NCBI GenBank assembly: GCA_025531455.1
Contig: JAMYHL010000032.1
Location: 186,001-250,000 of the forward strand
Reading direction: 5' to 3'
Source of the DNA: Apiotrichum sp. Y4204
Lineage: Eukaryota > Basidiomycota > Tremellomycetes > Trichosporonales > Trichosporonaceae
Length of the DNA stretch: 64,000 nt
Made by a program: the position numbers and the translations under genes. The notes beneath the pieces were generated by a model. That model made no database searches. It was not told the DNA's origin and saw only the letters and a list, made by a program, of their open reading frames with translations. Every line of letters starts with the position of its first letter. The first letter of the stretch is position 1. Below, piece by piece: positions 47,451 to 57,934 of the stretch.

Positions 47451-48689
47451 TTACCACGAGTCAGGCCCCTGGTCCTCGACGTCGTGCTCGTGCTCACCAT
47501 TGGTGGCAGTCTCAACCTCGTCCTCGCTCTCGGGCTTTGCCCTCCCAAGCAGCCGCATGAGGATGCCGGTCTCGAGCTCCTTCTGCTCCTCCCCGTCCGC
47601 CTCGTATCCGTGGTCAAAGTCGATGAGGCAGATCGTGTCGCTGTTCAGTCGGCGGCGGATGTGGCGCGTTTGGATGTCGCCGTGCAGAACACCCGCAGAA
47701 TGTAGGGTGCGGTACAGAGATTGAATACGGGAGCTTGGCAGTCAGAAATCGGACAACGCGTCGCGCTTGGATGGGGCGTCGATTGTCGATCAGGATCTCC
47801 TCCCGAGGAATTGTTTTCCACCCAAAGCCTCGACCCTCTCCCGCTGAACTCTGTACTCACACCCAGTAGGGATGAAGGAACGACCACTCTTCGGCAATCG
47901 CGTCCCCGACGCGCTCGTACACTGCTACCAGCAGATGGTCCGGGGAGCGGGGTAGCGCGGCCTTCCACATGCCGTAGAATGTGGGTACGACGGTGCCGAC
48001 GAGGCCTGCGGCGAGGAGCGGCCCCGCAAAGAGGTCGGCTTCAGAGAGCGCAGAGTTCTCGCACCACAAGTACTCCTCGGCCGAGGCGCCACAGCGCGTA
48101 ACCTTGCTGACGACGCGGTGCATGACTCGCGCAAGGAGACTCGGTGCACATGCCGCGCTGGGAGGTACGTTGAGGGCGAGCAGGTCCGCCTCGTACACCG
48201 TCCAGAGCGCGCCCTGTCCCGTGAGCCGGGCGACGCGGAGGAAGAAACCTGGCCGCGCGCCGCTACCCGCGAGATCGTTAAAGGTCAGCTCGAAGTGCGG
48301 AAACTCGGGAGAAAGCAGGCTGGGCTCGAACGAGAGCGTCGCGAGGTTGACGAAGAGGGCGTCCCGCTCGATATGGATGAGCTGGCGTGAGACGCGTCCG
48401 TGGGAAGGCTCACCTGTGTGCTTGGTGATAAGGCGGGCCCGCGGCTGGAAAGGGAGTAGGCTGGTGGCGAGTGGGTTGGAAAGGAGGATGGGGAAAGCGC
48501 TGGAGTGAGGAGAGAGTCTGTCGAGCTCGAGCTCGAGGCAGCCCCGGAGTGCGTTGCGACGGGGACCATGCGTGGGATGGCCGCCTCCGATGGGAGAAGG
48601 TGGTTGTCGGTACCCGTCTCGGAGCCACGCACACTGCACGCAGAGCACGAGGCGTCGTCGGTATCGTCGGCGGCGGGCTGGACGAGCAT
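47451..48689 (-). CDS. Protein kinase-like protein with HGD and DFD motifs
   Basis: Small fungal kinase-like protein, catalytic status uncertain. The secure part is 47861-48381 joined to 47451-47733 by a 127-nt intron: LIHIERDALFVNLATLSFEP, FELTFNDLAGSGARPGFFLR, a small-lobe segment ending VMHRVVSKVTRCGASAEEYL, hinge-like HLLVAVYERVGDAIAEEWSF, then the catalytic-loop analogue VLHGDIQTRHI (HGD in place of HRD) and the metal-site analogue LIDFDHG (DFD in place of DFG), then an acidic tail. The N-terminus has two equally consistent models from the ATG at 48689. One is a Ser/Pro-rich exon 48414-48689 with a 32-nt intron (359 residues in all). The other is a 57-base exon 48633-48689 with a 188-nt intron to an acceptor before 48444. 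It belongs to the diverse choline-kinase-like/HGD-type kinases common in basidiomycetes. Confidence 0.72.
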
Positions 48690-49692
48690 TGCGCGAGTGT
48701 GATGAGAGGATGGGACTCGAGTCAAGTGCGCGTTCTTGTATGGTGGATGATCAACATTAAGAGTTGGACGTTGCTGGCGATGTGGACACCATCAGTAACG
48801 CCTGGCTCATGCTCGCACTCGGTGGCCTCGAGAATGGTGGTGGCGAGCGCGAGGGAAGGCAGACATGTCAACAATCACGACCATGAATCATTCATGACTC
48901 ACACACACCACCGTGCGTTTGTATATTTCGCATCTTTAATTCCTCTGCATAAGATCTTTCTTCTTTCCTTCTCTGTTTGCATGTCGTTAAGATCATCGAT
49001 CATCGAATTGCGAATCGACAGTGTATTTTACAACCTGCCGTGTTGATGATCACGGACGTATGGACCATGTCCCTGCGAGCGTGATGGTGGCGGCAACGAT
49101 CCTGGTGTGGTCTCACATGGACCACGCGCTCAGGCTTGACGGCCCGTGGGCCGACGGCGCTCACCTGGCTGAGGGGCTCCATTCACCAGTTATCTCCAAC
49201 CTTGCTATCCTCAGTCCTCACTGCATGGGACGGACAGCGAGCTCGTGCAATGAGATGACCTGGATTGAGCGTCAATCGCCCATCATCACATTCGCCACAT
49301 CCTCATCGGCAAAACCCCCGTCCAGCACTGCATCCTTCCACACGTCGGGGCACCACACGCTGTTCATGCCCAGCATTGCATGACCACCATACGCGCAGAA
49401 ACGAGGCCCAGTCGTCTTCCATCCATCGCAGCGCCCAGACGCCTATAGCGTACAGCAAGCGACAGCGCGACGGCCGTTGGGGAGAGCGGGACAGCGGTGT
49501 GCGCCTGAACTTCGCAGTGGAGGACTGCAGTGGTGGAAACCCTCGTCTTGGAGGCATATTAGAGTCTTTTCCGCTGGTCTGGACGCCGCACCTCCCCTTG
49601 GGAGGTTACCATCCGCAGTTGCGACGGAAACGACAATTGCTGATTGCTGAAACGCAAGACGCCAGCTGCATAATCGCAAGCTACAGCACATT
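48690..49692. other. Intergenic region between the kinase-like and carboxylesterase genes
   Basis: Promoter side of the kinase-like gene (-) and 3' flank of the esterase (-). The only open stretches are shadows of composition. I see no RNA gene. Confidence 0.45.
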
Positions 49693-51786
49693 CTACCATC
49701 CAATAGCCCTTGCCGCTTCCTCACTCAGAAGATAATCCGTCGCGTTCAGTCTAAACGTATCCGCGATGGGCTCGACACGCTCCTCGCCCAGGAACATTGT
49801 CCGCTTGTCGCCGTACGGCGGCCAGAACGTGGCGTTCCCCGCGCCGTTGGGCGTGTGCGAGTACGCAAAGTTGATCCTGCCATTAGGCAATCCCTCAATC
49901 CCTCAATTCTCCATTTCTTAGTGGACGCACCAGTAACTCATCATCGCCTCGCCGAGGCGCTCCGCCGCGGACGAGTACCCGAACGCGGCCTGCGCCGCGC
50001 CAAAGACGTACGCGATCTCGGCGCCGTGCGTGACTGTGCGTCAGCGAGGTGTCAGGAGAATCACACTCACATCCCACGTCGGGCGGTGCGCCGGGGGTCA
50101 TCGACGCCCACTCGTACGACCACGAGTGCGCCCATCCCGCGTGGGCTGCCGCGCGGAGAAGCGTGCGCCGCCCCGCGACGAACACGATATCCCCCATGAT
50201 CGCCGCATACCGCTTGTATGACGGATCATGCCCGAACGTGTTGTTGCCCGTGTTGAATGGCCTGGAGTAAGTATTCGCCTCGCCTCGCTCTTGACGTACG
50301 AGCCGGCCGCGGGGTCGGCAGGGTACACCGCAAGCAGCTTGTTGATAAACTTGTCCGGGAGGGTTTTCGAAAAGGACGCGCGGATCTGCTCGACGAGGTT
50401 CGCGGCCGTCACGGGAATAGGGCTAAGGGCGGTGAAGAGCGTGCCCTCGTCGACATTGTTTCCCGTGATGAAGGGCACGCGGGCAAACTTGCCATTGCGA
50501 AGGAGCGCGTGCGGCGAAGAGCGGACGAGGTCGCCGTCCACACCTGGCTGCCAGAAGAACCTGCGGTTAGACGATGGAAAACTGCGACTTATCGACTTAC
50601 GGGAGGGGGTACTTCGCCTTGAGGGTGTTCACCGAGGCGAGGAGCTCGGACGGCGGCATGGCCCGCAAACACTCCCACCCCGACCACTTGTCCTTGCCCT
50701 TGCCCTTGCCCTTGCCCTTGCTTTTGTTGCCCTTACCCGTGGCCTTCTCCCAAGGCCGAGTCGCGTTCGCAAAGTCACATCCCGTGAGAACGAGCAGCTC
50801 GTCGTACTTGTCCTGCCACAGATCCTTGATATGCAACCCCGTGGAGGTCGCCTGTTGCACGCCAGATTCCATAATCTACAATCAGCGCAATCCAAACTCA
50901 GCACTCACGGCAGCAGAGAAGAGCTCCTGCTTGGGATCAAGCATGTGCATTGCAACCGAGATCGCGCCCGCCGACTCGCCAAACAGCGTTACGCGGCGCG
51001 GGTCCCCGCCAAACGCCCCGATATGCGCCTGCACCCACTGCAGCGCAAGGCGCTGGTCGTACAGGCCGAGGTTACCTGCCTTGTGGGCGGCCGCATCGCG
51101 TCCAGTCCTGGGGTTAGCGGAGCTAGGAGAGAAAACACACGGGAAACCCCAGATTGCGAGGCGATAGTTCATCGTCACGAGGATAAAAGGGCGTTTCTGC
51201 CATCAGCTACGTCCCGGGGCAACGGGGACGTACAGTCTTGATACCGTAGGATGGGAGAAAGGGATAGAGGTACTGGCTCTGGTTGCCCGACACGAATCCG
51301 CCGCCATAGCTGGTGTGAGCGAGCTGGTTACTGCATTCAGACCCACATCCACACCATGACCGGCAGCTTCTCCTTGCCTGCGGCGGCGCCAGGGGGGGCG
51401 AGCACGCTAACAGACAAACAGTCCTCGGTCATGTTCGCGACGTTCCCGACCTGCATGCACGACGGGGGCGTGTGCGTCGCGTCCACATGGTCTCCGTACG
51501 TCGCTGGCTTGGGGCGGCGGAAGCGCAGGTTTCCCACCGCTGGGGGTCAGCGCTGCTCGTACTGGGACTCACGCGGCGCGGCGTACGGGATCCCGAGGAA
51601 CTGGTCCAGCCCGTCGCGGTTCAGCCCTGTTATTTCCACTGTGCGGTGCTCCTTCGGGAGGTACAGCGATGCCGTGACGGCGGTCGGAGCCGGGGAGGTG
51701 GCGGCGCCCGCGGAGGTGGCAGGAGTCGCGGGGAGGGCGAGGCCCCCTCCAGCAATGAGAAGGAGTGTGAGAAGTCCAAACCGCAT
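49693..51786 (-). CDS. Secreted type-B carboxylesterase/lipase
   Basis: Alpha/beta-hydrolase hydrolysing carboxylic esters, probably secreted. Ten exons: 51573-51786, 51347-51539, 51234-51309, 51141-51196, 50909-51107, 50601-50875, 50300-50560, 50071-50261, 49931-50033 and 49693-49876, 583 residues, all phases consistent. Signal peptide [19 protein letters not shown]. The family blocks are [38 protein letters not shown] (oxyanion hole), [29 protein letters not shown] and the nucleophile elbow GESAGA with Ser225. The acid is Glu376 in NNVDEGTLF, and the base is His491 in [11 protein letters not shown]. All three catalytic residues are present, so it should be active. A Lys/Gly run (KGKGKGKGK) is inserted at about residue 305. 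Intron lengths are 33, 37, 37, 33, 33, 40, 38, 37 and 54 nt, exceptionally small. Confidence 0.92.
50691..50745 (-). repeat. Hexamer repeat coding (Lys-Gly)n in the esterase
   Basis: Plus-strand CCCTTG repeated about five times and flanked by imperfect copies, inside exon 6 of the carboxylesterase. Read on the minus strand it is the Lys/Gly run; the frame is preserved. Confidence 0.85.
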
Positions 51787-53051
51787 AGCTGTTCGGCTGG
51801 TGAGTGAGTTGGGACTGGCCGGACAGCCAGCAGCTACTCGGTGGTTATATACGCGCGGCCGACCACCTTGAACTTTCATTCCATTCCGCACGTTCTCTCA
51901 TCCCCACCGTCGGCGACAGCGACGGCCCGGGCACTCCCCAAAGATACGAAGCACCATGTGAAGAAGCGTGGTGCGTTCGTGCGTTCCCAAAGTCGTTTAG
52001 TAGTGAGTTTGAACGGAGTTCGGACGGGGTTCGGACGTGATGTCATTCCGCGGGGTGGACACTTGCGATACAGGTTAAAGAGCTGTGAGCTAGTGAGCTG
52101 TGATGGTGAGTTGATGTGGCATGTGACCTCGGGCACCAGTCGTCCACAACTAGTTCGTATCTTGCCAGACCGCCAGCTTGGTCAGCGTTTGGATCGGGTC
52201 CGAGCCGTGGCGGCGGCGGTGCGGCCTAGGTCCTCATTCTTGCAAGCTAGATCCGAAGACAATAGATAGTAACCACGTAACCTCACGAACAAGCTGTGAG
52301 CAGCGTGTCATTTTAGGCATTCCTGAGCGCGATGAGTTTGATCGAGTCGAGAAACTGCATGACCATCGTCCAGGAGTTTCTCGTCTGCGTGGGTTCGCAA
52401 CACCTCAATCCTTGCATTCTTGACGAGTTTGATACCTGTCCGACTTCAGAAGCAATCGACTCTTGACGCGTACACCTCAAGGCGGTGCGACGCGGCATGG
52501 CACGTGTGCGAGCTGGCCTTAGGTCGTAGGCCTCAGCCTGAGGATTAAGGCGCCAAACGACGGAGTTGTACGAATGGCTCAATAACGTCTCCTGCATTCT
52601 GCGCTTGACGACTGCTGGTCCTGCGGACGCGCCAGCGCGAGCGACTCCGGGGTATAAAGCAACATGTCGGCGGTGGGGACGTTCTGTCGGTTCAGCGTTT
52701 GGGAAGTGCCGAGCCTAGGGGCGGAGAGGGAACTCGCAACCTCGGGACGAACAATCCGAGATTGTGATGCCTGATAGATGCTTATTACCGCACCGAGAGC
52801 GTGTTTATGGAATGGGTGAAGGAGAATTGCACTGTACTGTACGCCGTGATCAACCCGGAAAGCATCAACAAATCTCCCCCGTTGCCCATTACCACGAGAC
52901 AGCATCTCGAGCGCTTCCGTGCCCCGCTGCACACTGTAGTGCCAACTAAAAATCTCATGCAATGTACAAGAACGAATCCGCCGCGCTCTTCGCCAAACTC
53001 AACTAGCGCACCTCTCGCCTCGGGTGGCATAATTCCCCTCTCATCACACCC
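51787..53051. other. Intergenic region upstream of the carboxylesterase
   Basis: About 1.26 kb with the promoter of the esterase (-) and the 3' end of the 261-residue gene (-). ORFs here are short and have no recognisable domain. Confidence 0.45.
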
Positions 53052-53888
53052 TCAAAACTCCTCGGACGCAGCCCACTCGCTGACATCAAACCCGTCCTCC
53101 TCGTCCTCCTCCTTCGGGGCCGCAAACGACGTGGCCGGCGAGAAGCCCCCAAAGCCGGCAGTAAACGGCGCCGCGACGGGTCCCGAGCCGGCTCCCCCGG
53201 GGGCCGGGGCAGGGGCGCGCACCGGCGCGCCAGCCGCACCAACACCACCGGCACCAGCAGTTGCTGACTCGGGGCCAGGCCGCGCCCAGTCCAAAAAGCC
53301 CGCGCTGCCGGTGACAGGGTCGATCTCCATGCCAGCGTAGGTCCCCAGGCGGCCGACGGGGGCGGACACGGTCTTGGAGAAGCCACGGGCGGGGAGCCCG
53401 CGCGTGGTGCGTGGCAGCGGCGGCGGGGGCATGAGCTGCGTGTCGAACGCGTCCGGCTCCTCTCCCGGGCGCTTTGTGCCGCGCTCCTCGAGTTCGTCCG
53501 GAGAGAAATGCGGCCGCCGGTCGTCGGCCAGGTCGAGCGCGTCCACCGTCGCGGCGTACGGCTGGATCTCGCGCGCGCGCAGCGCCTCCTTGCTGATGAT
53601 CCCCTGCGCGGCGCGGTACGTGTCCCGCTCGGACATGAAGTGCGGCGAGTTGAAGGCCGGGAGCGACTGGGTGGGTACGAGTGGGCGGCCCATGGACACG
53701 GCTGCCGTGAGCTGCCGTTTTCTCCAGAAATGAGGGTCTCATCGGTACTCACCCTGGCGGTTCCGCCGGGCGACGTTCTGCAGCGCAGCCTGAACGTCGG
53801 CGGGGATACCGTGCTTCTCGCCGTAAATGTCCGCCGTGGAGAGCTCCGAGGCCGGGCGCGAGCTGCGCTTCGAGTTGGGCGACGACAT
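53052..53888 (-). CDS. Conserved-looking protein of unknown function, 261 residues
   Basis: Two exons, 53753-53888 and 53052-53701, joined over a 51-nt intron. The N-terminal third looks ordered: STADIYGEKHGIPADVQAAL, QNVARRNRQAVSMGRPLVPT, SLPAFNSPHFMSERDTYRAA and QGIISKEALRAREIQPYAAT. The rest is Pro/Ala/Gly-rich with an acidic C-terminal patch (KEEDEEDGFDVSEWAASEEF). There is no signal peptide, membrane segment or catalytic motif. I do not recognise the family. The clean splice, phase and strong codon bias support a real gene. It is divergent from the AMMECR1 gene across about 1 kb, so the two could share a promoter. Confidence 0.75.
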
Positions 53889-54902
53889 GTGTGATGATAG
53901 TGGTGTTGTTTGGTTCAGACGCGTGGAAAGGTGTTCGGTAATCGACTGGCAGAGAACACGGAACGCTAGAAGCGTCGCTGAGGGTGGGAGAGAGATGAGA
54001 GATTGATGAAGAGTGTCTCTAAGCGACCTGTTGATGGCGGGAAGAGTGTTGTTGTGGTTGCTTGACAGTATCGGCAGCTTGTGGCCTTGTAGTGATCAGC
54101 AGACCGAGCAAGAAGAGAGAGAGAGCAAGGCGCGTCCGAACACGGGAATCCAGGAACTACTGGCAAGGGTCCACACAAACACCCCCCGTGACGCGTATCG
54201 CGGAAGCAAAATTCACGTGTATCTATCGTGTAAATCACGCCGATCCTGCATGTCTTTGCAATTTTGCTTGTCTTGGCTTTTTATCACGATTGACAGCCGC
54301 GGCGCCGCGGGGAGAGCAGTTGATGGCCATCTGTTGCTGTGCGTCGAACAGTCTCAGCACTCTTTTGAGAGACACATTTCCCAGTCGTCATTATCATCTC
54401 TCTCTCAACCATCCCCCCATCCCAACTTCCCCCACTCATCCCCGTTGGCAGCGCCGCCGACGCGCGACGGACACAACTACCGCCAAAGGATCCCAGGAGC
54501 CAGGAGCAGGCGCAGGGCGTGCGGAGGGATCCGCCGCCTTGCTGTTCCAGACACGCACACCGCCCGGTTGAGGTATCGGATATCGGATCCCGAGGCGACG
54601 CAAGCTTCCAGTGTCAGCCAGCTCACCAGCCTTCTCAACATTGACGCTCGCACTCGCCGGCTCGAGACACCCCAAGACGTTGCGTGTCGTGTTGCATCGA
54701 CCAACCACACAACTGCACATTGCATACTGCTCACTGGCCACCCGCTCCGCCTGGCTCTGACTCAGCATCCAGTCGCTAGACAGCCTGTCACGCCGCACTG
54801 CCGCTAGCTCTGGCACTAACCGTCCGTCAACCGTCGCCACCCCCACCTCCATCACTTACTCGTCCTCCTCTTCTCTCCTCTCCTCTTCTCTCACTGGGCA
54901 TC
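53889..54902. promoter_or_regulatory. Divergent promoter region with polypyrimidine tract
   Basis: Lies between the 261-residue gene (-) and the AMMECR1 gene (+). The last 40 bases before the AMMECR1 ATG (54861-54895) are almost pure C/T, and 54390-54440 is also C/T-rich, as expected for a transcription-start zone. I see no coding exon. Confidence 0.5.
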
Positions 54903-55999
54903 ATGGCCCTCACGCCGTCGTCAACGCCGGGCCTGACCCCCAGCCGCACGCCAAGCGACACTCCGACCCCGAGCACCACCCTCCCGACCACGCCTGCAAA
55001 CCCCGCTGAAGACATCTGCACCCGCGACCACGCGCTGTACGCCTTTGACTGCCTGTGCGCATCGCTCGCCGGCCGCGAACATGTGAAAGCGCCGTTCAGC
55101 AACGCAAAGGACAAGTTGTGAGTACCCCTGCCGAGAGGGTGACTGTGGTCACGTCATCGGTGGATGTATTTCGCAGTGTTGATTGCGGACACGCCTCGGT
55201 CAGCCGACAACAGTTGACGGGCACTCGGTGTGGCCACCGCCGTGACCACTGCCATCGCCGATGCCGGGCTGTGCTAGGCGTTGCGGCGAGTGGGTGCCTG
55301 CGTACTGTTACCTGCACATCGGTGCATATGACCTATGGCCAATGGGTACATGGGAACACCGCACTGTCCCTCTCCCTGCCTTCGCTTCCCACCCACATTC
55401 CACCCATCCGATCTTGGCACCTCCCTCGCTTGTCCGCTCACACCAGCGCCCTCTTCGTGACATGGAACACTGTCCGCGGATCGAAGAAGCCCGCCCTGCG
55501 CGGGTGTATCGGCAACTTTTCTCCCATGCGCCTCGACACGGGGATTGCAGAGTACGCACTCGTCGCCGCGCTCGAGGACCACCGCTTCTCACCCATCAAG
55601 GCGGCAGAGCTTCCCTTGCTCTCCGTATCCGTATCCCTGCTCACTCCGTTCACGCCCGTTGCGACGCCGCTATCGTGGACACCCGGCGTGCACGGCATCC
55701 ACATAACCTTCCCGCACCCGACGACTGGCCGCACCCTCTCAGCCACGTACCTCCCCGACGTGACCCCGGAACAAGGGTGGACGCGCGAAGAGGCCGTCAT
55801 TTCGCTCATCCACAAGGCCGGATACCGCGGCAAGGTCGCCGTCGGCGACGCGCTCTGGAACTCGATAGCCATGAAGGTCTACGGCAGCGTAAAGGCCAAA
55901 GTCTCATTCGAGGAATACACCGTGTGGGCCAAGGACCACGATGTCGCCGTCGCCACAAAGTCGGCCGCCGCAGGGCCAGCCGACAGCACCTGGTCGTAG
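54903..55999 (+). CDS. AMMECR1-domain protein
   Basis: Member of the widespread AMMECR1 family; the biochemical role is not settled. Two exons, 54903-55117 and 55447-55999, give 255 residues across a 329-nt intron. Residues 1-35 are a Thr/Pro/Ser-rich leader (TPGLTPSRTPSDTPTPST). The domain starts AEDICTRDHALYAFDCLCAS and crosses the splice at KDKFALFVTWNT. The family hallmark is LRGCIGNF at residues 89-96, followed by EYALVAALEDHRFSPIKAAE, LPLLSVSVSLLTPF, GVHGIHITFPHPTTGRTLSA, TYLPDVTPEQGWTREEAVIS and LIHKAGYRG. The length fits eukaryotic members. The intron ORFs on the plus strand (55055, 55261) are shadows. Confidence 0.92.
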
Positions 56000-56629
56000 G
56001 TATACTGCCCAAGTGGGCGCTCACGCAAAGGGTTCTGGCGCGGCTCGTGGGCGGGCGGCCGAGTGATTGAGTAAGAAGCGGGACGTGGCGGCGTTACCTC
56101 ATGCGAGGTATGCGATTATGAGCTGTACGCCGTCACCTCGCTTTCCAATATCCATCCACCGCATGCCCACTCCGACAGCCTCCTTCACCGCCTTCTCACA
56201 GGCAAGGGACGCGAAGTCTTATCTGTACTCTTTGTACTTCGCTGTTGCCTATTTGGTTGTCTTAATGTATATTTATTCCTAAGTCTGGCTGGGGCAGATA
56301 GCGCTTTGACTCTGTCGCTGTTTGAAATCTCGCCGTCCTCCTCCTTCCACATCCGTCGTCATCGATCATACCCCCACTTCTCTGTCTTGAACGTCTTCCA
56401 TGTCAACTGTCGTTATTCGACATCTGCGTGCTTGAGGTGTGTCCCGAGATGTTATCCGATCACAGCCGCTGGATGAGCAAGGAAGCTGTGCGTATGGGTA
56501 AGTGCCTCGTCAGCGGACCAGCACGAGCAACGAACTGCCACCCGCGCCCCAACTATTTCTGTGCCCCCAAGCAATGCCTCGCTGAATCAGAACCTCCTGG
56601 ACACGGCATACATCTAACGGGCGCGGAAC
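56000..56629. other. Convergent intergenic region between AMMECR1 and Get1
   Basis: Contains both 3' UTRs. I see no ORF worth calling and no RNA gene. Confidence 0.5.
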
Positions 56630-57491
56630 CTAGTCGATCGTATCCGGCTCGAGCTTGTCCTCCAAAACCTCAACCTTGGCCTGTGGCTGCTGCGGGACGG
56701 CAACGGGTACGGCTTCGGGGACGGCGGGGGCACGCATGGCCTTGATGTTGGCCTCGAGGGAGACAAGTACGCGCTTGCACACTGTCCCCCACGCAGCGGA
56801 TGATACCGAGCCTGGCGTGAGTGATGGTTCCATGCGGAGAGGTCCAACGCTCTGTCCACACCTCTAGCTCCAAACTCACCCCTCGGCGCGGACGGGAACC
56901 GCAGGACGTAAGCGACCGGGGTCGGGACCCACTCGGCCGGAAGCCAGAATACCGGCTGGCGGCGGTACCACCACACCAGGGCGAGCTGGGCGCCGGTCGT
57001 GCTCACCCAGATGAGGGTGTTGAAGCGCCAGGCGAACGTTGCGCGTGCCGTCGTGAGGGTCGTGTCTGAGTTTAGTATAAGGAAAGGATGGCGTTGAAGG
57101 GGAAGGGATATAGGGGAATATGGGATGGTGGGGAAGAGAGGTGACAGTTGTGAATGACACCTCGTGAATTCACAACAACACTCTCCATCCTCCTCCTCCT
57201 CCCTCACATCAACTCACTCGTCTTCTCGAGGTCCGCCAGCCCCTTGTCCAGCTTGCGCTTGAGTTTCGCCCACCTCGCAAACTCGTCCTGCGACGACGTG
57301 CGCGCAAGGTCAGCCTTGTCTGCCAGGACTTGCGCGCGGAGACGTTTCTGGTCGCGCGCAGCGGGGCCGAGGACGACGGACGAGTACAGCGAGAACGCCG
57401 CGTCCTGCAGAACAGACTTGCCGACCCACGCGACTACCTGCGTAAGGAGGACGAGGAGGAAGATTATGAGGGCGAGGTTTGGGTCTGCCAT
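56630..57491 (-). CDS. GET1: Get1/WRB, tail-anchored protein insertion receptor subunit
   Basis: ER membrane receptor subunit that takes tail-anchored proteins from Get3. Three exons, 57218-57491, 56880-57065 and 56630-56811, introns 152 and 68 nt, 213 residues, typical for Get1. TM1 is at residues 6-25 (LALIIFLLVLLTQVVAWVGK). Next comes the cytosolic coiled coil that binds Get3, with LRAQVLADKADLARTSSQDE, FARWAKLKRKLDKGLADLEK. Then TM2 (FNTLIWVSTTGAQLALVWWY) with the family-typical RRQPVFWLPAEWVP loop, TM3 around SSAAWGTVCKRVLVSLEANI, and a short charged C-terminus. The start MADPNLALI has a short N-terminus before TM1, as in the family; an in-frame upstream ATG at 57629 would add an unlikely Pro-rich leader. 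It is divergent from Dsn1, 443 bases apart. Confidence 0.93.
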
Positions 57492-57934
57492 TGTGGGGAT
57501 GAGTTGGGGTTGAAGATTGAGATCGATGATGACAGAAGTAGGGGGTACGAGTTCAGTGACGACGTCAGGACAAAGTCGAGAAGTGGAGGCGACCGGCGGA
57601 AGGGGCGGAATGTTCCACGGAAGGACCACGTGGTATTTTTGTGGTTTGTACTTTTCAGATATTTATCCCATATTCTGACTATATTTTTGGTTCCGCTCGC
57701 GCGCTCGCGGGGTGGCGTGCACGCGATAATGGAATGGGAATGTTTGGGACACAAACAAGAGTCTGGTCTTCGAGCTCGAGCATCAATCAATCTCACAACC
57801 CACAACAACACCCATCTCACAACAACAACATCCATCCACCATTGCTGCCGCCCCGGCCGGCCCCCCAGCACCACACCGACGTCCACACCCATCCATAGCA
57901 GCACACTAGATACCCATTCATCCACAGCGCACAC
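57492..57934. promoter_or_regulatory. Shared divergent promoter of GET1 and DSN1
   Basis: 443 bases. The Dsn1 side (57771-57850) is rich in CAA/ACC triplets, like the leader of the Atf1-type gene. No conserved box was recognised. Confidence 0.45.

Noticed and set aside
47857..48648. Full 263-codon frame of the kinase-like gene from 48648 taken as a single exon start
   Set aside because: The first 60-70 codons look like a shadow frame (Arg/Pro/Leu composition) of the Ser/Pro-rich frame beginning at 48689; a spliced N-terminus explains both.
55055..55450. Plus-strand ORF overlapping the AMMECR1 gene (from 55055) as an alternative N-terminus
   Set aside because: It runs through the 329-nt intron in the wrong context; splicing at 55118/55446 restores the family sequence KDKFALFVTW.
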